The notes: generated by a model from the sequence alone, not told the origin. Positions 1 to 12,726 are shown, numbered from the stretch's first letter. The stretch is DNA of 64,000 nucleotides from Oreohelix idahoensis (GCA_024509875.1 JAMPIV010018775.1:338342-402341), one strand, 5' to 3'. Translations and numbers: made by a program.

Positions 1-2122
1 CTTAAAGGAGTCACTGATAACTTTTCAAATAACAATATGTATTCATTGCTGTTATGAATGAATATGTGTCCTGATTCAAATACAAAGGGAACCAGGAATC
101 ACAATCAATTTTACTTACAAGTTATATGTACAGAATTTATCAATATGAATATTGTAATGACATATATTATTAAAAGTATCCTATGTGTGTCAGTTGTGTA
201 GTAGTAATATGAGGTAATACTGGTTTTGTTTTGTTCAAGCTCTGTTGGTATTTGTCATCATGACTTCAATAGTTTGTCTTTATTGGACCTAGTATTGGAG
301 ATGTTCTCAGTTCCTGATATTAAAACAATTTAATTCCCCTCTTAATGTTATTTTTACAAGGTCATTTTAAGATGGGGGTACATAATTTTGAGCTCAGCTG
401 GCCACATCAGCTTATCTTGCGTGATGGCGGCAGGAAAAGACTCCTCTGCTCGATTCTCCCCTGGGCTCTGGAGACACCTCACTGATAGCTAAATGGACCA
501 AGGAGTATGCTGTCCGACTCTGGATTCAGCAAAGCTCTGACCAGGTGCTGCTCAATACCATCAAGACCACGGTCCCTGAAAACAAGAAGGATGTACCTTC
601 TACTTCATAACTAATTTATACTCTCTTTTTACACTGAGCACAATACATCACAAACATTGAGTTCAGAGCGTTAGGCCAACTGTCAGCTTCATCTGAAATA
701 CTTTATACCAGTATTAACCTCCTTAATGGTTACCACGCCTCTGCACTTCCAGCATTATTTCTGTCTAATCAATAATCTAGGTGTCAGTGTACTGTTTGGC
801 CATTCCATGCAGTTTTACTTTCCTCCGACACCTTCTGTTCAGGCTGGAGCATTATAGGCTTTACATCATGTTTGCTACTGAACTACACATATATACAGGC
901 ATAAATTAACAATTCACATTCAATTTTCATTAAAAGATACTGAATGTTTCAAGCTTACCACAATTCATGGAAACAAACACCGATACGTTGATTAGCAATG
1001 AATTCTGGCACAAATACTGGCACAAATTCCCATCTGCTTATGTTCCAGGCTTTTATTTAGCAAAAATATGAGCTGGCTTCAACGCACTGTTGCTTTATCA
1101 AGCTTATTTGACTAGTGGACTCGAACTAACGCTCCTAAGTGAGTATATCAGCGAGTCTGGCCAATGGAGCCACGTTTCGACAAGTGTTTGAAAAAATGTT
1201 ACCTTCCTACGTCTCCCCTAACAACCAAAGATAGTATTTATAGTCCGACCAATCGTGTTTAGTCTTATATTAGTTGCGCTCCAATCAATTTGGAGTTTAC
1301 ATGGTAGGCTATTTCTGTAACGCAAGGTTTTTTTCAAACACGTTATAAAAAAATTTTATGAGCAGAAATGATTTCATGCTGTCAGGCATCCCCACTATTT
1401 TATTTTGGTTATAACTTGTTAATTCCTAGACTATTTGCGTAACATTTTACATATTCTTTGTCAGCAAGCCCTAAGGAACCCAAATATACAAATTTAAAAG
1501 AGCTAAAATGCTGCGTTCAAAATATGCAATTCCTTCTACCTCCTGTTTTGAAGATGTGCTGTCTGGGTACTGTAATGTTTTCAAACGTAAACCCATCTAT
1601 TGTCATCTTTTCTAATAAGAGTTTTTCAGGATTTAAAACCTAACTCTGGGAAGGTTAGTGTTTTTATCACTGTCCGTCCGAAAAAGTTAGTGCATGTGGC
1701 CTTACACGCGTGATAGTAGTAATTGTGTATCGCGCGACGCGTGTTTTGTGTTGCACGTGTTCGGCTTTATGCCTCTCCCTTCTCTCTATCCTTTAGTCCA
1801 TCTGTCTTTAGTTACGCCGTGTATAAAATGGAATGAATGAAATATTTAAATTAGGTCATTGATCAGCTTGGTATCTCAATGTTTTTCCAAGAAATATAGC
1901 ACACGTTTCATTGAAGAAAGCGGGTAATAATATAGTAGGCTTTTACTATCAACGTGAAAGCGTTACAATTTGCAGACGAAGCATAAAACAAAGGGGATTT
2001 CGAGTACATTCCTTGTGACAGCACTGTTATTTTACCATTGCTCTTTTCTTTATTAGAATTTATTTGTTAGGCTTTATATTTACCTTTTAATTTATAAATG
2101 TGGATTAGAATATTTCATGACA
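1..2122 (-). repeat. LTR A (partial, runs off window)
   Basis: This matches LTR B and LTR C except for scattered substitutions and indels. It ends (plus-strand reading) in TTCATGACA just before the polypurine-like CCTCCCCTCTT. About 300 bp of its other end lie outside the window. The short ORFs inside (for example around 1458-1643) are not conserved in frame between LTR copies and I do not regard them as genes. Confidence 0.88.
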
Positions 2123-2133
2123 CCTCCCCTCTT
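2123..2133 (-). promoter_or_regulatory. Polypurine tract, element copy 1
   Basis: Reads AAGAGGGGAGG on the minus strand directly against the TGTCATGAA start of LTR A. This is the expected place and composition for the plus-strand primer of an LTR retrotransposon. The same motif lies at 8178-8188 in copy 2. Confidence 0.75.
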
Positions 2134-2626
2134 AAAACAGACATTATATGTCAGTCCTTTATTCTATATACACATAGATAAATGTAAGTCAACTTGACTT
2201 TCCTCTGCTGTGGTGCTATCATGGTTTTATGTAGTTGGGTCCATTCAGAGTAGGCACTACTCATGAAATCTGCCTCAGACTTCTACAACCAATAATATAT
2301 TTCGGTTATGTTACTGAACAGCCGCAAGTGTGAGTGCTTGTCTTAATGCTGCTTCGCAACCCGTATTCACCATTTCTCTTCTCTGTGTCTGCGCAATGAC
2401 ATGTCCAGAGAACATTATATTTCCCTCAAAATGTACGTTATGAGGAGATAACATATACCTGGTGATAGCAGAGTTTTCGTAGTGGATCCCATAATCTTCT
2501 TATTATCCTGTATGAAACATTCGGAATATCCTCAATCAAAGAGGCAACTCAGGGATTCATTACGTTCCTCCGAAATGTTTACATCCAACAATTTTGTCTG
2601 ATCTCAGGTTTTACTGGAATCTGATA

Positions 2627-3515
2627 TTATCCTTTACTCAGATCCACCCTTGAGAAATATTTAGCTTTATTTAGTCTGGCAAACAGCTGATTTGTATCCG
2701 GCAATGGATCCACCTGTCCTTCTGTAATAGCATTCAGTCTCCTGTAATCTATACAGAGTCTATGTTCTCCAGAGGGCTTCCTTAAGAGTACAACACCGGA
2801 ACTATACGAAGATTCACTGTGCGAAATAATTCCTTCCTTCAACAGATAGTCTATCTCTTCCTTCAAAGCTTTCTCCTTAGCAAACGGAATCGAATATGGT
2901 TTCATACAGACAGGTGTGGGGTCTATCAGTTTCATATCATATTCCAATGGGTTTGTATGCCCTGGTCGGTCTGTTAACACCTCTGCATGATTATTTAGAA
3001 CCTGTTGCACTCTCTCTTTCTGAGTTTTCGTTAAATGTGTACTGATTTTCACCTGTGCTGCTGTCTCACAGGGGTGTAATGGATACTCAAATGATGAAAG
3101 TGGTTCCTTTTTCATCTCCATGGCGATGGACAAGGTCAACAAGTGTGTCTCCTCCTGATGTTCTCTTTCCAAATATTTCTTCAGGAGGTTCACATGATAG
3201 ATTTTTTTCTTTCCCCTTCTTATCTATCTTATAATTTGTTCTAGATACCTTCTCTAAAACTGTATATGGACCCTGCCATCCAATTTGTAACTTATTCTGA
3301 CTCCCGGGCAAAAGAAGCAGTACTTTCTCTCCCACAGCCAAATTTCTGTCTTTCGCCTTCCTGTTATAATAGGCAGCATGTTTCTTCCTGGCTTGTTTCA
3401 AATTTTCATTGGCCAGTTTCCAGCCAGTTTTTAAACGAGTGGTCAGCTCATTCACATATTGGTATGAAGATGTAATGTTTTCCTCTGCCTTTTCATCAGT
3501 CCACGTTCTTAACAA
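2627..3515 (-). pseudogene. Integrase C-terminus (GPY) joined to RT N-terminus, copy 1
   Basis: Two overlapping ORFs (3515-3087 and 3193-2627) are one coding region broken by a one-base difference in a T run near 3205, relative to copy 2. In order they carry an integrase C-terminal GPY-type module (VGEKVLLLLPG, IGWQGPYTVLEKV) and then the start of a reverse transcriptase (LTDRPGHT, LCIDYRRLNAI, VDLSKG). The catalytic YxDD motif, RNase H and the integrase DDE core are absent. The order is integrase then RT, the reverse of ordinary Ty3/gypsy and as in the Gmr1 group. Non-functional by truncation. The remaining ~500 bp to LTR A hold no recognisable domain. Confidence 0.8.
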
Positions 3516-3517
3516 AG

Positions 3518-3951
3518 CTACATATGGACCTTTAATTGTGTGGGCCTATTTGTCCATGCACCGGTATGGTCTCTTCCACTCGAAGCTTTATAGTGATGAT
3601 TTTTCCTCCCAGAATTATCATTCACAAAACGACCGCTACCAATTTTTCTTTTGGGGCTTTCTCCCCACTTAAAATTCTTGATGAGAGATTTCCTCTCTCC
3701 ATCTTCTTCCTCCAGTTTGTCTAAGTCCGATTGAGGGATTGTCGGCTTATCCTGGGGTAAGACATCTTTTTGCACTCTCCGCATAGTGGCCATTGTAAAA
3801 CAGTTAAGTGAAGCTTGTCCGTGAAAAGGGGCTTCCCATTCCATTTGGTCCACCTTATCAAATCTATTTTTCTTTTTATTATCAGGCCTAATTTTGCCCC
3901 GTGGCGTGTCCAGGTCCTGATCCATGTTCCCACTTGTGGGTGTTCCCTCAT
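3518..3951 (-). CDS. Unrecognised segment between IN zinc domain and GPY module, copy 1
   Basis: Overlapping ORFs 3925-3518 and 3951-3721. The longer is about 135 residues, basic and Lys/Asn/Ser-rich (for example KWGESPKRKIGSGRFVND). It occupies the place where the integrase catalytic core should be, and no DDE residues are visible. The frame is kept in copy 2 (9980-9573) with few changes. It could be filler DNA at a deletion junction read in one frame, or a captured exon. I do not recognise it. Confidence 0.4.
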
Positions 3952-3969
3952 GTGCTATGCTACACCTTT

Positions 3970-5554
3970 CTACAAAATTCTCAATGTCCCATCTTGCTTT
4001 GGGCCAATAATAATTGTGAGCACCTTTTGAATGATGGTACCTATCTTCTCATGGTCCCCATCTGGTTTCACATGTAGGCTCCTTATTAAGTCTGCCCTAT
4101 ATCTTTTAGGAAGTACCAGTTGTCCCTGACCTTTGGATCTAGCTCCAGTCTTCCTATACATCAACTTGTTTTTCATGTAAAAATCTCCCTTGCCTGGAGT
4201 TGTATGACAAGTTGACAATTTCTGAAACAAGGCTTGAGTGTTTTATCCCCAGCCTGTGCCTTCCTCATCTCTTCTGGAGTGGTATCTAACATAATATCCT
4301 CCTCCTGTCTTGAGGTCGACCTGACCTGAAGGGTGGCCATATACACAGGTTTCCTTCTGCAACGGTCAGTGTCATGATTGTCCATCTGACAATTCTTACA
4401 CCACCTTTTTTCCTTGGTTGAAAGATTTTCTTTCATCATATTTCCTTTCATCGAATTGTGGGAATTTATTTTTATTTTCATACCGTGGCCTATCAAACTG
4501 GTGCTTACCTTTGTTTTGATCTCTAGGATCAAATTTATTAAAGTTCTGTGGTGCCCTAAAGTTATCCACTTGTTTCTTTTTATTACCTGTTACCTCTGCT
4601 TGAGCTGCTTGATACCTTTCAGCAACATTTAGCAACTCACCCAGCCTCTCTGCACCTTGTTCCATGAGAAACTTTCTCAGGTCTGGAGCCATGGACTCTC
4701 TTAATTGCTCTATAAGGACCATTTCCTTAAGATCTTGGGTTTTCCCCAGAGAAGTCCATTTCTCCAAGTATGTCTCTATTCGTGCAGAAAACTGGTGATA
4801 GGTTTCACCTGACAGTAGTTTAGCATTCCTAAATTTTTTCCTATAAAATTCTGCATTCTTTTCATATCTTAACAAAAGAGCCTGCTTTAGCATGTCATAA
4901 TTTTCCTGATCACCTCTGCTCATTTTTTGCAAAAACTTCATAAGCTGCCCCACGAAGTCCTTGAGATAACTTTAAGCTCCACCTTTCTCTCTCTAACCCA
5001 TACGTGGTAGCTAATAGTTCATACCTATTTAGGTAGCTCTCTATATCATCGTCTTTCTCAACAAAATGATCCAAATGAAAATTCATAGCTGAGGTTGAGG
5101 CTCCTTGGCTAGCAGTGGCATCAGAGGCAAAGGGACTGGCACCATTTTCAGGAGCATGGCCTTGAAACTCAAACTCCCTTAGTCGTAACTCATGTTCCCT
5201 TTGTAATCTCTTCTCCTCCTTTTCTGCTTCCCTTTCTGCAGCTAATCTCTTCTCTTCTCTTTCTGCAGCTAATTTCTTCTCTTCTCTTTCTGCAGTCAAT
5301 CTTCTTTCTTCTGCTTCCAATTTCTTAGCCTCAGCCTCAATCTGCAACCTCTTAGTCTCAGCCTCAGCCTCAAATTGTAACTTCTTAATTTCCCTTTCAG
5401 CCTCTAACTTTCTTTCGGCTTCAAACCTTCTTTCTTCGCGTTCAATAAATTTGTCACATTCCGTAGTGACATAGGCAACCATAACTTGCCCATCTAATCC
5501 TAACTCTTTTGCAGTCTGAACAGCAGCAGATCGAAACTTGGCCAGGTCCGCCAT
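3970..5554 (-). pseudogene. gag plus integrase zinc-domain remnant, copy 1
   Basis: Starts MADLAKFRSAAVQTAKELG at 5554. Residues ~35-125 are a Glu/Lys/Arg/Ala-rich coiled coil. A gag capsid-like domain follows (HFVEKDDDIESYLNRYELL onward), then a CCHC knuckle (CKNCQMDNHDTDRC, about 4357-4401) and an integrase zinc-domain remnant (LPKRYRADLIRSLHVK, HNYYWPK, with the second C of the CxxC changed to A). The frame breaks at a T6 run near 4924 and in two more places, giving ORFs 5554-4910, 4953-4396, 4532-4173 and 4230-3970. Copy 2 is broken at different bases, so these single-base changes came after the duplication, or are sequencing errors. Confidence 0.8.
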
Positions 5555-5734
5555 TGTCTATCAGGTAAATTTATACAATGTCTAACCAACAATTCAATCT
5601 CTAATTATATATCTAATGGACAACACAGGCACCGTGAGCTCAACCTTATTTAATTCCACCCAAGGATACCTTTTAATTCTTATATTCCCTGAAGTGAATT
5701 ACCCCCAATATTTTTAATAGGGAAAGATTCAAAA

Positions 5735-5753
5735 TCCCAAGAGCGAGACCCCA
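5735..5753 (-). promoter_or_regulatory. Candidate primer binding site, copy 1
   Basis: On the minus strand TGGGGTCTCGCTCTTGGGA starts five bases after the LTR end (...CACCACA), the usual place for a tRNA primer site, and begins with the expected TGG (complement of a tRNA CCA end). I cannot assign the tRNA. Copy 2 has the same site at 11791-11809. Confidence 0.55.
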
Positions 5754-5758
5754 ATATA

Positions 5759-8177
5759 TGTGGTGAAGTGGGATGTTATAAATATTTATAGGGGACTTAG
5801 TGTACTGACTGAGATCAGCTGTGAAGGTATATATATATCTAATAAGAGTAGTGTATGATATATAACCTTACTTGCTGCCACATATGTATACCTCAGTCAG
5901 AATTATTCTGGAATAGTGTGATGACTACGTTGTATGTCTAGGGTATGTGTATGATGAAGTGTAAGTCATAACAACAACAGACAGATAAACAATTTAATTT
6001 ATTCCACCACACTTGACAACACTGTGACACTCACATACATATAACACTCTAAAGGATATCTTAAAGGAGTCACTGATAACTTTTCAAATAACAATATGTA
6101 TTCATTGCTGTTATGAATGAAAATGTGTCCTGATTCAAATACAAAGGGAACCAGGAATCACAATCAATTTTACTTACAAGTTATATGTACAGAATTTATC
6201 AATATGAATATTGTAATGACATATATTATTAAAAGTATCCTATGTGTGTCAGTTGTGTAGTAGTAATATGAGGTAATACTGGTTTTGTTTTGTTCAAGCT
6301 CTGTTGGTATTTGTCATCATGACTTCAATAGTTTGTCTTTATTGGACCTAGTATTGGAGATGTTCTCAGTTCCTGATATTAAAACAATTTAATTCCCCTC
6401 TTAATGTTATTTTTACAAGGTCATTTTAAGATGGGGTACATAATTTTGAGCTCAGCTGGCCACATCAGCTTATCTTGCGTGATGGCGGCAGGAAAAGACT
6501 CCTCTGCTCGATTCTCCCCTGGGCTCTGGAGACACCTCACTGATAGCTAAATGGACCAAGGAGTATGCTGTCCGACTCTGGATTCAGCAAAGCTCTGACC
6601 AGGTGCTGCTCAATACCATCAAGACCACGGTCCCTGAAAACAAGAAGGATGTACCTTCTACTTCATAACTAATTTATACTCTCTTTTTACACTGAGCACA
6701 ATACATCACAAACATTGAGTTCAGAGCGTTAGGCCAACTGTCAGCTTCATCTGAAATACTTTATACCAGTATTAACCTCCTTAATGGTTACCACGCCTCT
6801 GCACTTCCAGCATTATTTCTTTCTAGTCAATCATCTAGGTGTCAGTGTACTGTTTGGCCATTCCATGCCGTTTTACTTTCCTCCGACACCTTCTGTTCAG
6901 GCTGGAGCATTATAGGCTTTACATCATGTTTGCTACTGAACTACACATATATACAGGCATAAATTAACAATTCACATTCAATTTTCATTAAAAGATACTG
7001 AATGTTTCAAGCTTACCACAATTCATGGAAACAAACACAGATACGTTGATTAGCAATGAATCCTGGCACAAATACTGGCACAAATTCCCATCTGCTTATG
7101 TTCCAGGCTTTTATTTAGCAAAAATATGAGCTGGCTTCAACGCACTGTTGCTTTATCAAGCTTATTTGAACTAGTGGACTCGAACTAACGCTCCTAAGTG
7201 AGTATATCAGCGAGTCTGGCCAATGGAGCCACGTTTCGACAAGTGTTTGAAAAAATGTTACCTTCCTACGTCTCCCCTAACAACCAAAGATAGTATTTAT
7301 AGTCCGACCAATCGTGTTTAGTCTTATATTTGTTGCGCTCCAATCAATTTGGAGTTTACATGGTAGGCTATTTCCGTACGTAAGGTTTTTTCAAACACGT
7401 TATAAAAAAATTTTATGAGCAGAAATGATTTCATGCTGTCAGGCATCCCCACTATTTTATTTTGGTTATAACTTGTTAATTCCTAGACTATTTGCGTAAC
7501 ATTTTACATATTCTTTGTCAGCAAGCCCTAAGGAACCCAAATATACAAATTTAAAAGAGCTAAAATGCTGCGTTCAAAATATGCAATTCCTTCTACCTCC
7601 TGTTTCGAAGATGTGCTGTCTGGGTACTGTAATGTTTTCAAACGTAAACCCATCTATTGTCATCTTTCTAATAAGAGTTTTTCAGGATTTAAAAACCTAA
7701 CTCTGGGAAGGTTAGTGTTTTTATCACTGTCCGTCCGAAAAAGTTAGTGCATGTGGCCTTACACGCGTGATAGTAGTAATTGTGTATCGCGCGACGCGTG
7801 TTTTGTGTTGCACGTGTTCGGCTGTAGGCCTCTCCCTTCTCTCTATCCTTTAGTCCATCTGTCTTTAGTTACGCCGTGTATAAAATGGAATGAATGAAAT
7901 ATTTAAATTAGGTCATTGATCAGCTTGGTATCTCAATGTTTTTCCAAGAAATACAGCACACGTTTCATTGAAGAAAGCGGGTAATAATATAGTAGGCTTT
8001 TATATCAACGTGAAAGCGTTACAATTTGCAGACGAAGCAGAAAACAAGGGGGATTTCGAGTACATTCTTTGTGACAGCACTGTTATTTTACCATTGCTCT
8101 TCTCTTTATTAATTTTATTTGTTAGGCTTCATATTTACCTAATAATTTATATATGTGGATTAGAATATTTCATGACA
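5759..8177 (-). repeat. LTR B (2,419 bp)
   Basis: Plus-strand ends are TGTGGTGAAG and TTCATGACA, so it has TG...CA termini. It serves both as 3' LTR of copy 2 and 5' LTR of copy 1. It differs from LTRs A and C in blocks: near the right end it reads like the solo LTR at 51677 (AATTTATATATGTGG), whereas A and C share another version (AATTTATAAATGTGG). At 2.4 kb this LTR is unusually long. ORFs near 7515-7747 and 7968-8252 are frame accidents. Confidence 0.92.
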
Positions 8178-8721
8178 CCTCCCCTCTTAAAACAGACATT
8201 ATATGTCAGTCCTTTATTCTATATACACATAGATAAATGTAAGTCAACTTGACTTTACTCTGCTGTGGTGCTATCATGGTTTTATGTAGTTGGGTCCATT
8301 CAGAGTAGGCACTACTCATGAAATCTGCCTCAGACTTCTACAACCAATAATATATTTCGGTTATGTTACTGAACAGCCGCAAGTGTGAGTGCTTGTCTTA
8401 ATGCTGCTTCGCAACCCGTATTCACCATTTCTCTTCTCTGAGTCTGCGCACTGACATGTCCAGAGAACATTATATTTCCCTCAAAATGTACGTTATGAGG
8501 AGATAACATATACCTGGTGATAGCAGAGTTTTCGTAGTGGATCCCATAATCTTCTTATTATCCTGTATGAAACATTCGGAATATCCTCAATCAAAGAGGC
8601 AACTCAGGGATTCATTACGTTCCTCCGAAATGTTTACATCCAACAATTTTGTCTGATCTCAGGTTTTACTGGAATCTGATAGTATCCTTTACTCAGATCC
8701 ACTTTTGAGAAATATTTAGCT

Positions 8722-9570
8722 TTATTTAGTCTGGCAAACAGCTGATTTGTATCCGGCAATGGATCCACCTGTCCTTCCTGTAATAGCATTCAGTCTCCTG
8801 TAATCTATACAGAGTCTATGTTCTCCAGAGGGCTTCCTTAAGAGTACAACACCGGAACTATACGAAGACTCACTGTGCGAAATAATTCCTTCCTTCAACA
8901 GATAGTCAATCTCTTCCTTCAAAGCTTTCTCCTTAGCAAACGGAATCGAATATGGTTTCATACAGACAGGTGTGGGGTCTATCAGTTTCATATCATATTC
9001 CAATAGGTTTGTATGCCCTGGTCGGTCTGTTAACACCTCTGCATGATTATTTAGAACCTGTTGCACTCTCTCTTTCTGAGTTTTCGTTAAATGTGTACTG
9101 ATTTTCACCTGTGCTGCTGTCTCACAGGGGTGTAATGGATACTCAAATGATGAAAGTGGTTCCTTTTTCATCTCCATGGCGATGGACAAGGTCAACAAGT
9201 GTGTCTCCTCCTGATGTTCTCTTTCCAAATATTTCTTCAGGAGATTCACATGATAGATTTTTTCTTTCCCCTTCTTATCTATCTTATAATTTGTTCTAGA
9301 CACCTTCTCTAGAACTGTATATGGACCCTGCCATCCAATTTGTAACATATTCTGACTCCCGGGCAAAAGAAGCAGTACTTTCTCTCCCACAGCCAAATTT
9401 CTGTCTTTCGCCTTCCTGTTATAATAGGCAGCATGTTTCTTCCTGGCTTGTTTCAAATTTTCATTGGCAAGTTTCCAGCCAGTTTTTAAACGAGTGGTCA
9501 GATCATTCACATATTGGTATGAAGATGTAATGTTTTCCTCTGCCTTTTCATCAGTCCACGTTCTTAACAA
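8722..9570 (-). pseudogene. Integrase GPY module fused to RT N-terminus, copy 2
   Basis: A single 282-codon ORF, intact here but split in copy 1. Residues ~1-70 are an integrase C-terminal helix-rich stretch. Around residues 60-90 is the GPY motif (IGWQGPYTVLEKV). From about residue 150 comes the RT N-terminal region (VLTDRPGHT, SYSSGVVLLRKPSGEHRLCI, DYRRLNAI). The ORF leaves the RT frame at a CCTTCC/CCTTC length difference near 8776. The RT palm with YxDD and RNase H are missing, so it cannot encode an active polymerase. Confidence 0.82.
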
Positions 9571-9572
9571 AG

Positions 9573-9980
9573 CTACATATGGACCTTTAATTGTGTGGAC
9601 CTATTTGTCCATGCACCGGTATGGTCTCTTCCACTCGAAGCTTTATAGGGATGATTTTTCCTCCCAGAATTATCATTCACAAAACGACCGCTACCAATTT
9701 TTCTTTTGGGGCTTTCTCCCCACTTAAAATTCTTGATGAGAGATTTCCTCTCTACATCTTCTTCCTCCAGTTTGTTTAAGTCCGATTGAGGGATTTTCGG
9801 CTTATCCTGGGGTAAGACATCTTTTTGCACTCTCCGCATAGTGGCCATTGTAAAACAGTTAAGTGAAGCTTGTCCGTGAAAAGGGGCTTCCCATTCCATT
9901 TGGTCCACTTTATCAAATCTATTTTTCTTTTTATTATCAGGCCTAATTTTGCCCCGTGGCGTATCCAGGTCCTGATCCAT
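9573..9980 (-). CDS. Unrecognised segment, copy 2
   Basis: A 135-codon ORF nearly identical to the copy 1 counterpart at 3518-3925. It is basic and Lys/Asn/Ser-rich with no recognised motif. It ends four bases before the GPY-RT ORF start in another frame. It could be deletion-junction filler or a remnant of an unidentified domain. Both copies keep the frame, but that is weak evidence given their youth. Confidence 0.4.
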   Translation of the reverse strand: MDQDLDTPRGKIRPDNKKKNRFDKVDQMEWEAPFHGQASLNCFTMATMRRVQKDVLPQDKPKIPQSDLNKLEEEDVERKSLIKNFKWGESPKRKIGSGRFVNDNSGRKNHPYKASSGRDHTGAWTNRSTQLKVHM

Positions 9981-10035
9981 GTTCCCACTTGTGGGTGTTC
10001 CCTCATGTGCTATGCTACACCTTTCTACAAAATTC

Positions 10036-11611
10036 TCAATGTCCCATCTTGCTTTTGGGCCAATAATAATTGTGAGCCACCTTTTGAATGATGGTACCTA
10101 TCTTCTCATGGTCCCCATCTGGTTTCACATGTAGGCTCCTTATTAAGTCTGCCCTATATCTTTTAGGAAGTACCAGTTGTCCCTGACCTTTGGATCTAGC
10201 TCCAGTCTTCCTATACATCAACTTGTTTTTCATGTAAAAATCTCCCTTGCCTGGAGTTGTATGACAAGTTGACAATTTTCTGAAACAAGGCTTGAGTGTT
10301 TTATCCCCAGCCTGTGCCTTCCTCATCTCTTCTGGAGTGGTATCTAACATAATATCCTCCTCCTGTCTTGAGGTCGACCTGACCTGAAGGGTTGCCATAT
10401 ACACAGGTTTCCTTCTGCAACGGTCAGTGTCATGATTGTCCATCTGACAATTCTTACACCACCCTTTTCCTTGGTTGAAAGATTTTCTTTCATCATATTT
10501 CCTTTCATCGAATTGTGGGAATTTATTTTTATTTTCATACCGTGGCCTATCAAACTGGTGCTTACTTTTGTTTTGATCTCTAGGATCAAATTTATTAAAG
10601 TTCTGTGGTGCCCTAAAGTTATCCACCTGTTTCTTTTTATTACCTGTTACCTCTGCTTGAGCTGCTTGATACCTTTCAGCAACATTTAGCAACTCACCCA
10701 GCCTCTCTGCACCTTGTTCCATGAGAAACTTTCTCAGGTCTGGAGCCATGGACTCTCTTAAATGCTCTATAAGGACCATTTCCTTAAGATCTTGGGTTTT
10801 CCCCAGAGAAGTCCATTTCTCCAAGTATGTCTCTATTCGTGCAGAGAACTGGTGATAGGTTTCACCTGACAGTAGTTTAGCATTCCTAAATTTTTTCCTA
10901 TAAAATTCTGCATTCTTTTCATATCTTAACAAAAGAGCCTGCTTTAGCATGTCATAATTTTCCTGATCACCTCTGCTCATTTTTGCAAAAACTTCATAAG
11001 CTGCCCCCACGAAGTCCTTGAGATAACTTTAAGCTCCACCTTTCTCTCTCTAACCCATACGTGGTAGCTAATAGTTCATACCTATTTAGGTAGCTCTCTA
11101 TATCATCGTCTTTCTCAACAAAATGATCCAAATGAAAATTCATAGCTGAGGTTGAGGCTCCTTGGCTAGCAGTGGCATCAGAGGCAAAGGGACTGGCACC
11201 ATTTTCAGGAGCATGGCCTTGAAACTCAAACTCCCTTAGTCGTAACTCATGTTCCCTTTGTAATCTCTTCTCCTCCTTTTCTGCTTCCCTTTCTGCAGCT
11301 AATCTCTTCTCTTCTCTTTCTGCAGCTAATTTCTTCTCTTCTCTTTCTGCAGTCAATCTTCTTTCTTCTGCTTCCAATTTCTTAGCCTCAGCCTCAATCT
11401 GCAACCTCTTAGTCTCAGCCTGAGCCTCAAATTGTAACTTCTTAATTTCCCTTTCAGCCTCTAACTTTCTTTCGGCTTCAAACCTTCTTTCTTCGCGTTC
11501 AATAAATTTGTCACATTCCGTAGTGACATAGGCAACCATAACTTGCCCATCTAATCCTAACTCTTTTGCAGTCTGAACAGCAGCAGATCGAAACTTGGCC
11601 AGGTCCGCCAT
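10036..11611 (-). pseudogene. gag plus integrase zinc-domain remnant, copy 2
   Basis: Frames 11611-10994 and 11010-10036 overlap. The break is one extra C in a C run near 11005 (C5 here, C4 in copy 1). It starts MADLAKFRSAAVQTAKELG, then a coiled coil of about 90 residues with repeated AEREEK blocks, then a gag domain (SRGDQENYDMLKQALLLRYE, SGETYHQFSARIETYLEKW), then a CCHC knuckle (about 10417-10461), then TPEEMRKAQAGDKTLK and the integrase HHCC remnant. No aspartic protease DTG/DSG lies between the knuckle and the integrase part, so protease is deleted too. It may supply capsid protein if expressed. Confidence 0.82.
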
Positions 11612-12459
11612 TGTCTATCAGGTAAATTTATACAATGTCTAACCAACAATTCAATCTCTAATTATATATCTAATGGACAACACAGGCACCGTGAGCTCAA
11701 CCTTATTTAATTCCACCCAAGGATACCTTTAATTCTTATATTCCCTGAAGTGAATTACCCCCAATATTTTTAATAGGGAAAGATTCAAAATCCCAAGAGC
11801 GAGACCCCAATATATGTGGTGAAGTGGGATGTTATAAATATTTATAGGGGACTTAGTGTACTGACTGAGATCAGCTGTGAAGGTATATATATATCTAATA
11901 AGAGTAGTGTATGATATATAACCTTACTTGCTGCCACATATGTATACCTCAGTCAGAATTATTCTGGAATAGTGTGATGACTACGTTGTATGTCTAGGGT
12001 ATGTGTATGATGAAGTGTAAGTCATAACAACAACAGACAGATAAACAATTCAATTTATTCCACCACACTTGACAACACTGTGACACTCACATACATAAAA
12101 CACTCTACAAGGATATCTTAAAGGAGTCACTGATAACTTTTCACATAACAATATGTATTCATTACTGGCATGAATGAATATGTGTCCTGATTCCACTCCA
12201 AGGGAACCAGGAATCACAATCAATTTAAATTACAAGTTATGTACAGAATGTATTTAATATGAATATTGTAGTGACATATATTATTAAAAAGTATCCTATG
12301 TGTGTCAGTTGTGTAGTAGTAATATGAGGTAATACTGGTTTTGTTTTGTTCAAGCTCTGTTGGTATTTGTCATCATGACTTCAATAGTTTGTCTTTATTG
12401 GAACTAGTATTGGAGATGTTCTCAGTTCCTGATATTAAAACAATTTAATTCCCCTCTTA

Positions 12460-12726
12460 ATGTTATTTTTACAAGGTCATTTTAAGATGGGGGTACATAA
12501 TTTTGAGCTCAGCTGGCCACATCAGCTTATCTTGCGTGATGGCGGCAGGAAAAGACTCCTCTGCTCGATTTCTCCCCTGGGCTCTGGAGACACCTCACTG
12601 ATAGCTAAATGGACCAAGGAGTATGCTGTCCGACTCTGGATTCAGCAAAGCTCTGACCAGGTGCTGCTCAATACCATCAAGACCACGGTCCCTGAAAACA
12701 AGAAGGATGTACCTTCTACTTCATAA
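12460..12726 (+). other. ORF antisense to LTR C
   Basis: An 88-codon ORF inside LTR C on the strand opposite to the element. LTRs A and B lack one T near 12571 (CGATTCTCC against CGATTTCTCC), which breaks the frame. The last ~130 bp (coding LIAKWTKEYAVRLWIQQSSD) are very well conserved in the older solo LTR at 52393-52587. No known family recognised. It could be a regulatory block read by chance or a captured host fragment. I do not claim it is a gene. Confidence 0.25.

Larger units (their letters stand above)
8178..11814 (-). mobile_element. Internal region, element copy 2
   Basis: Lies between LTR B and LTR C with a polypurine tract at 8178-8188 and a primer-site candidate at 11791-11809. 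In minus-strand order it holds gag, an integrase zinc-domain remnant, an unrecognised segment, the integrase GPY module and the RT N-terminus. The ~540 bp from 8178 to 8721 contain no domain I can recognise. The same layout in copy 1 shows that the deletion derivative itself was amplified. Confidence 0.88.
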
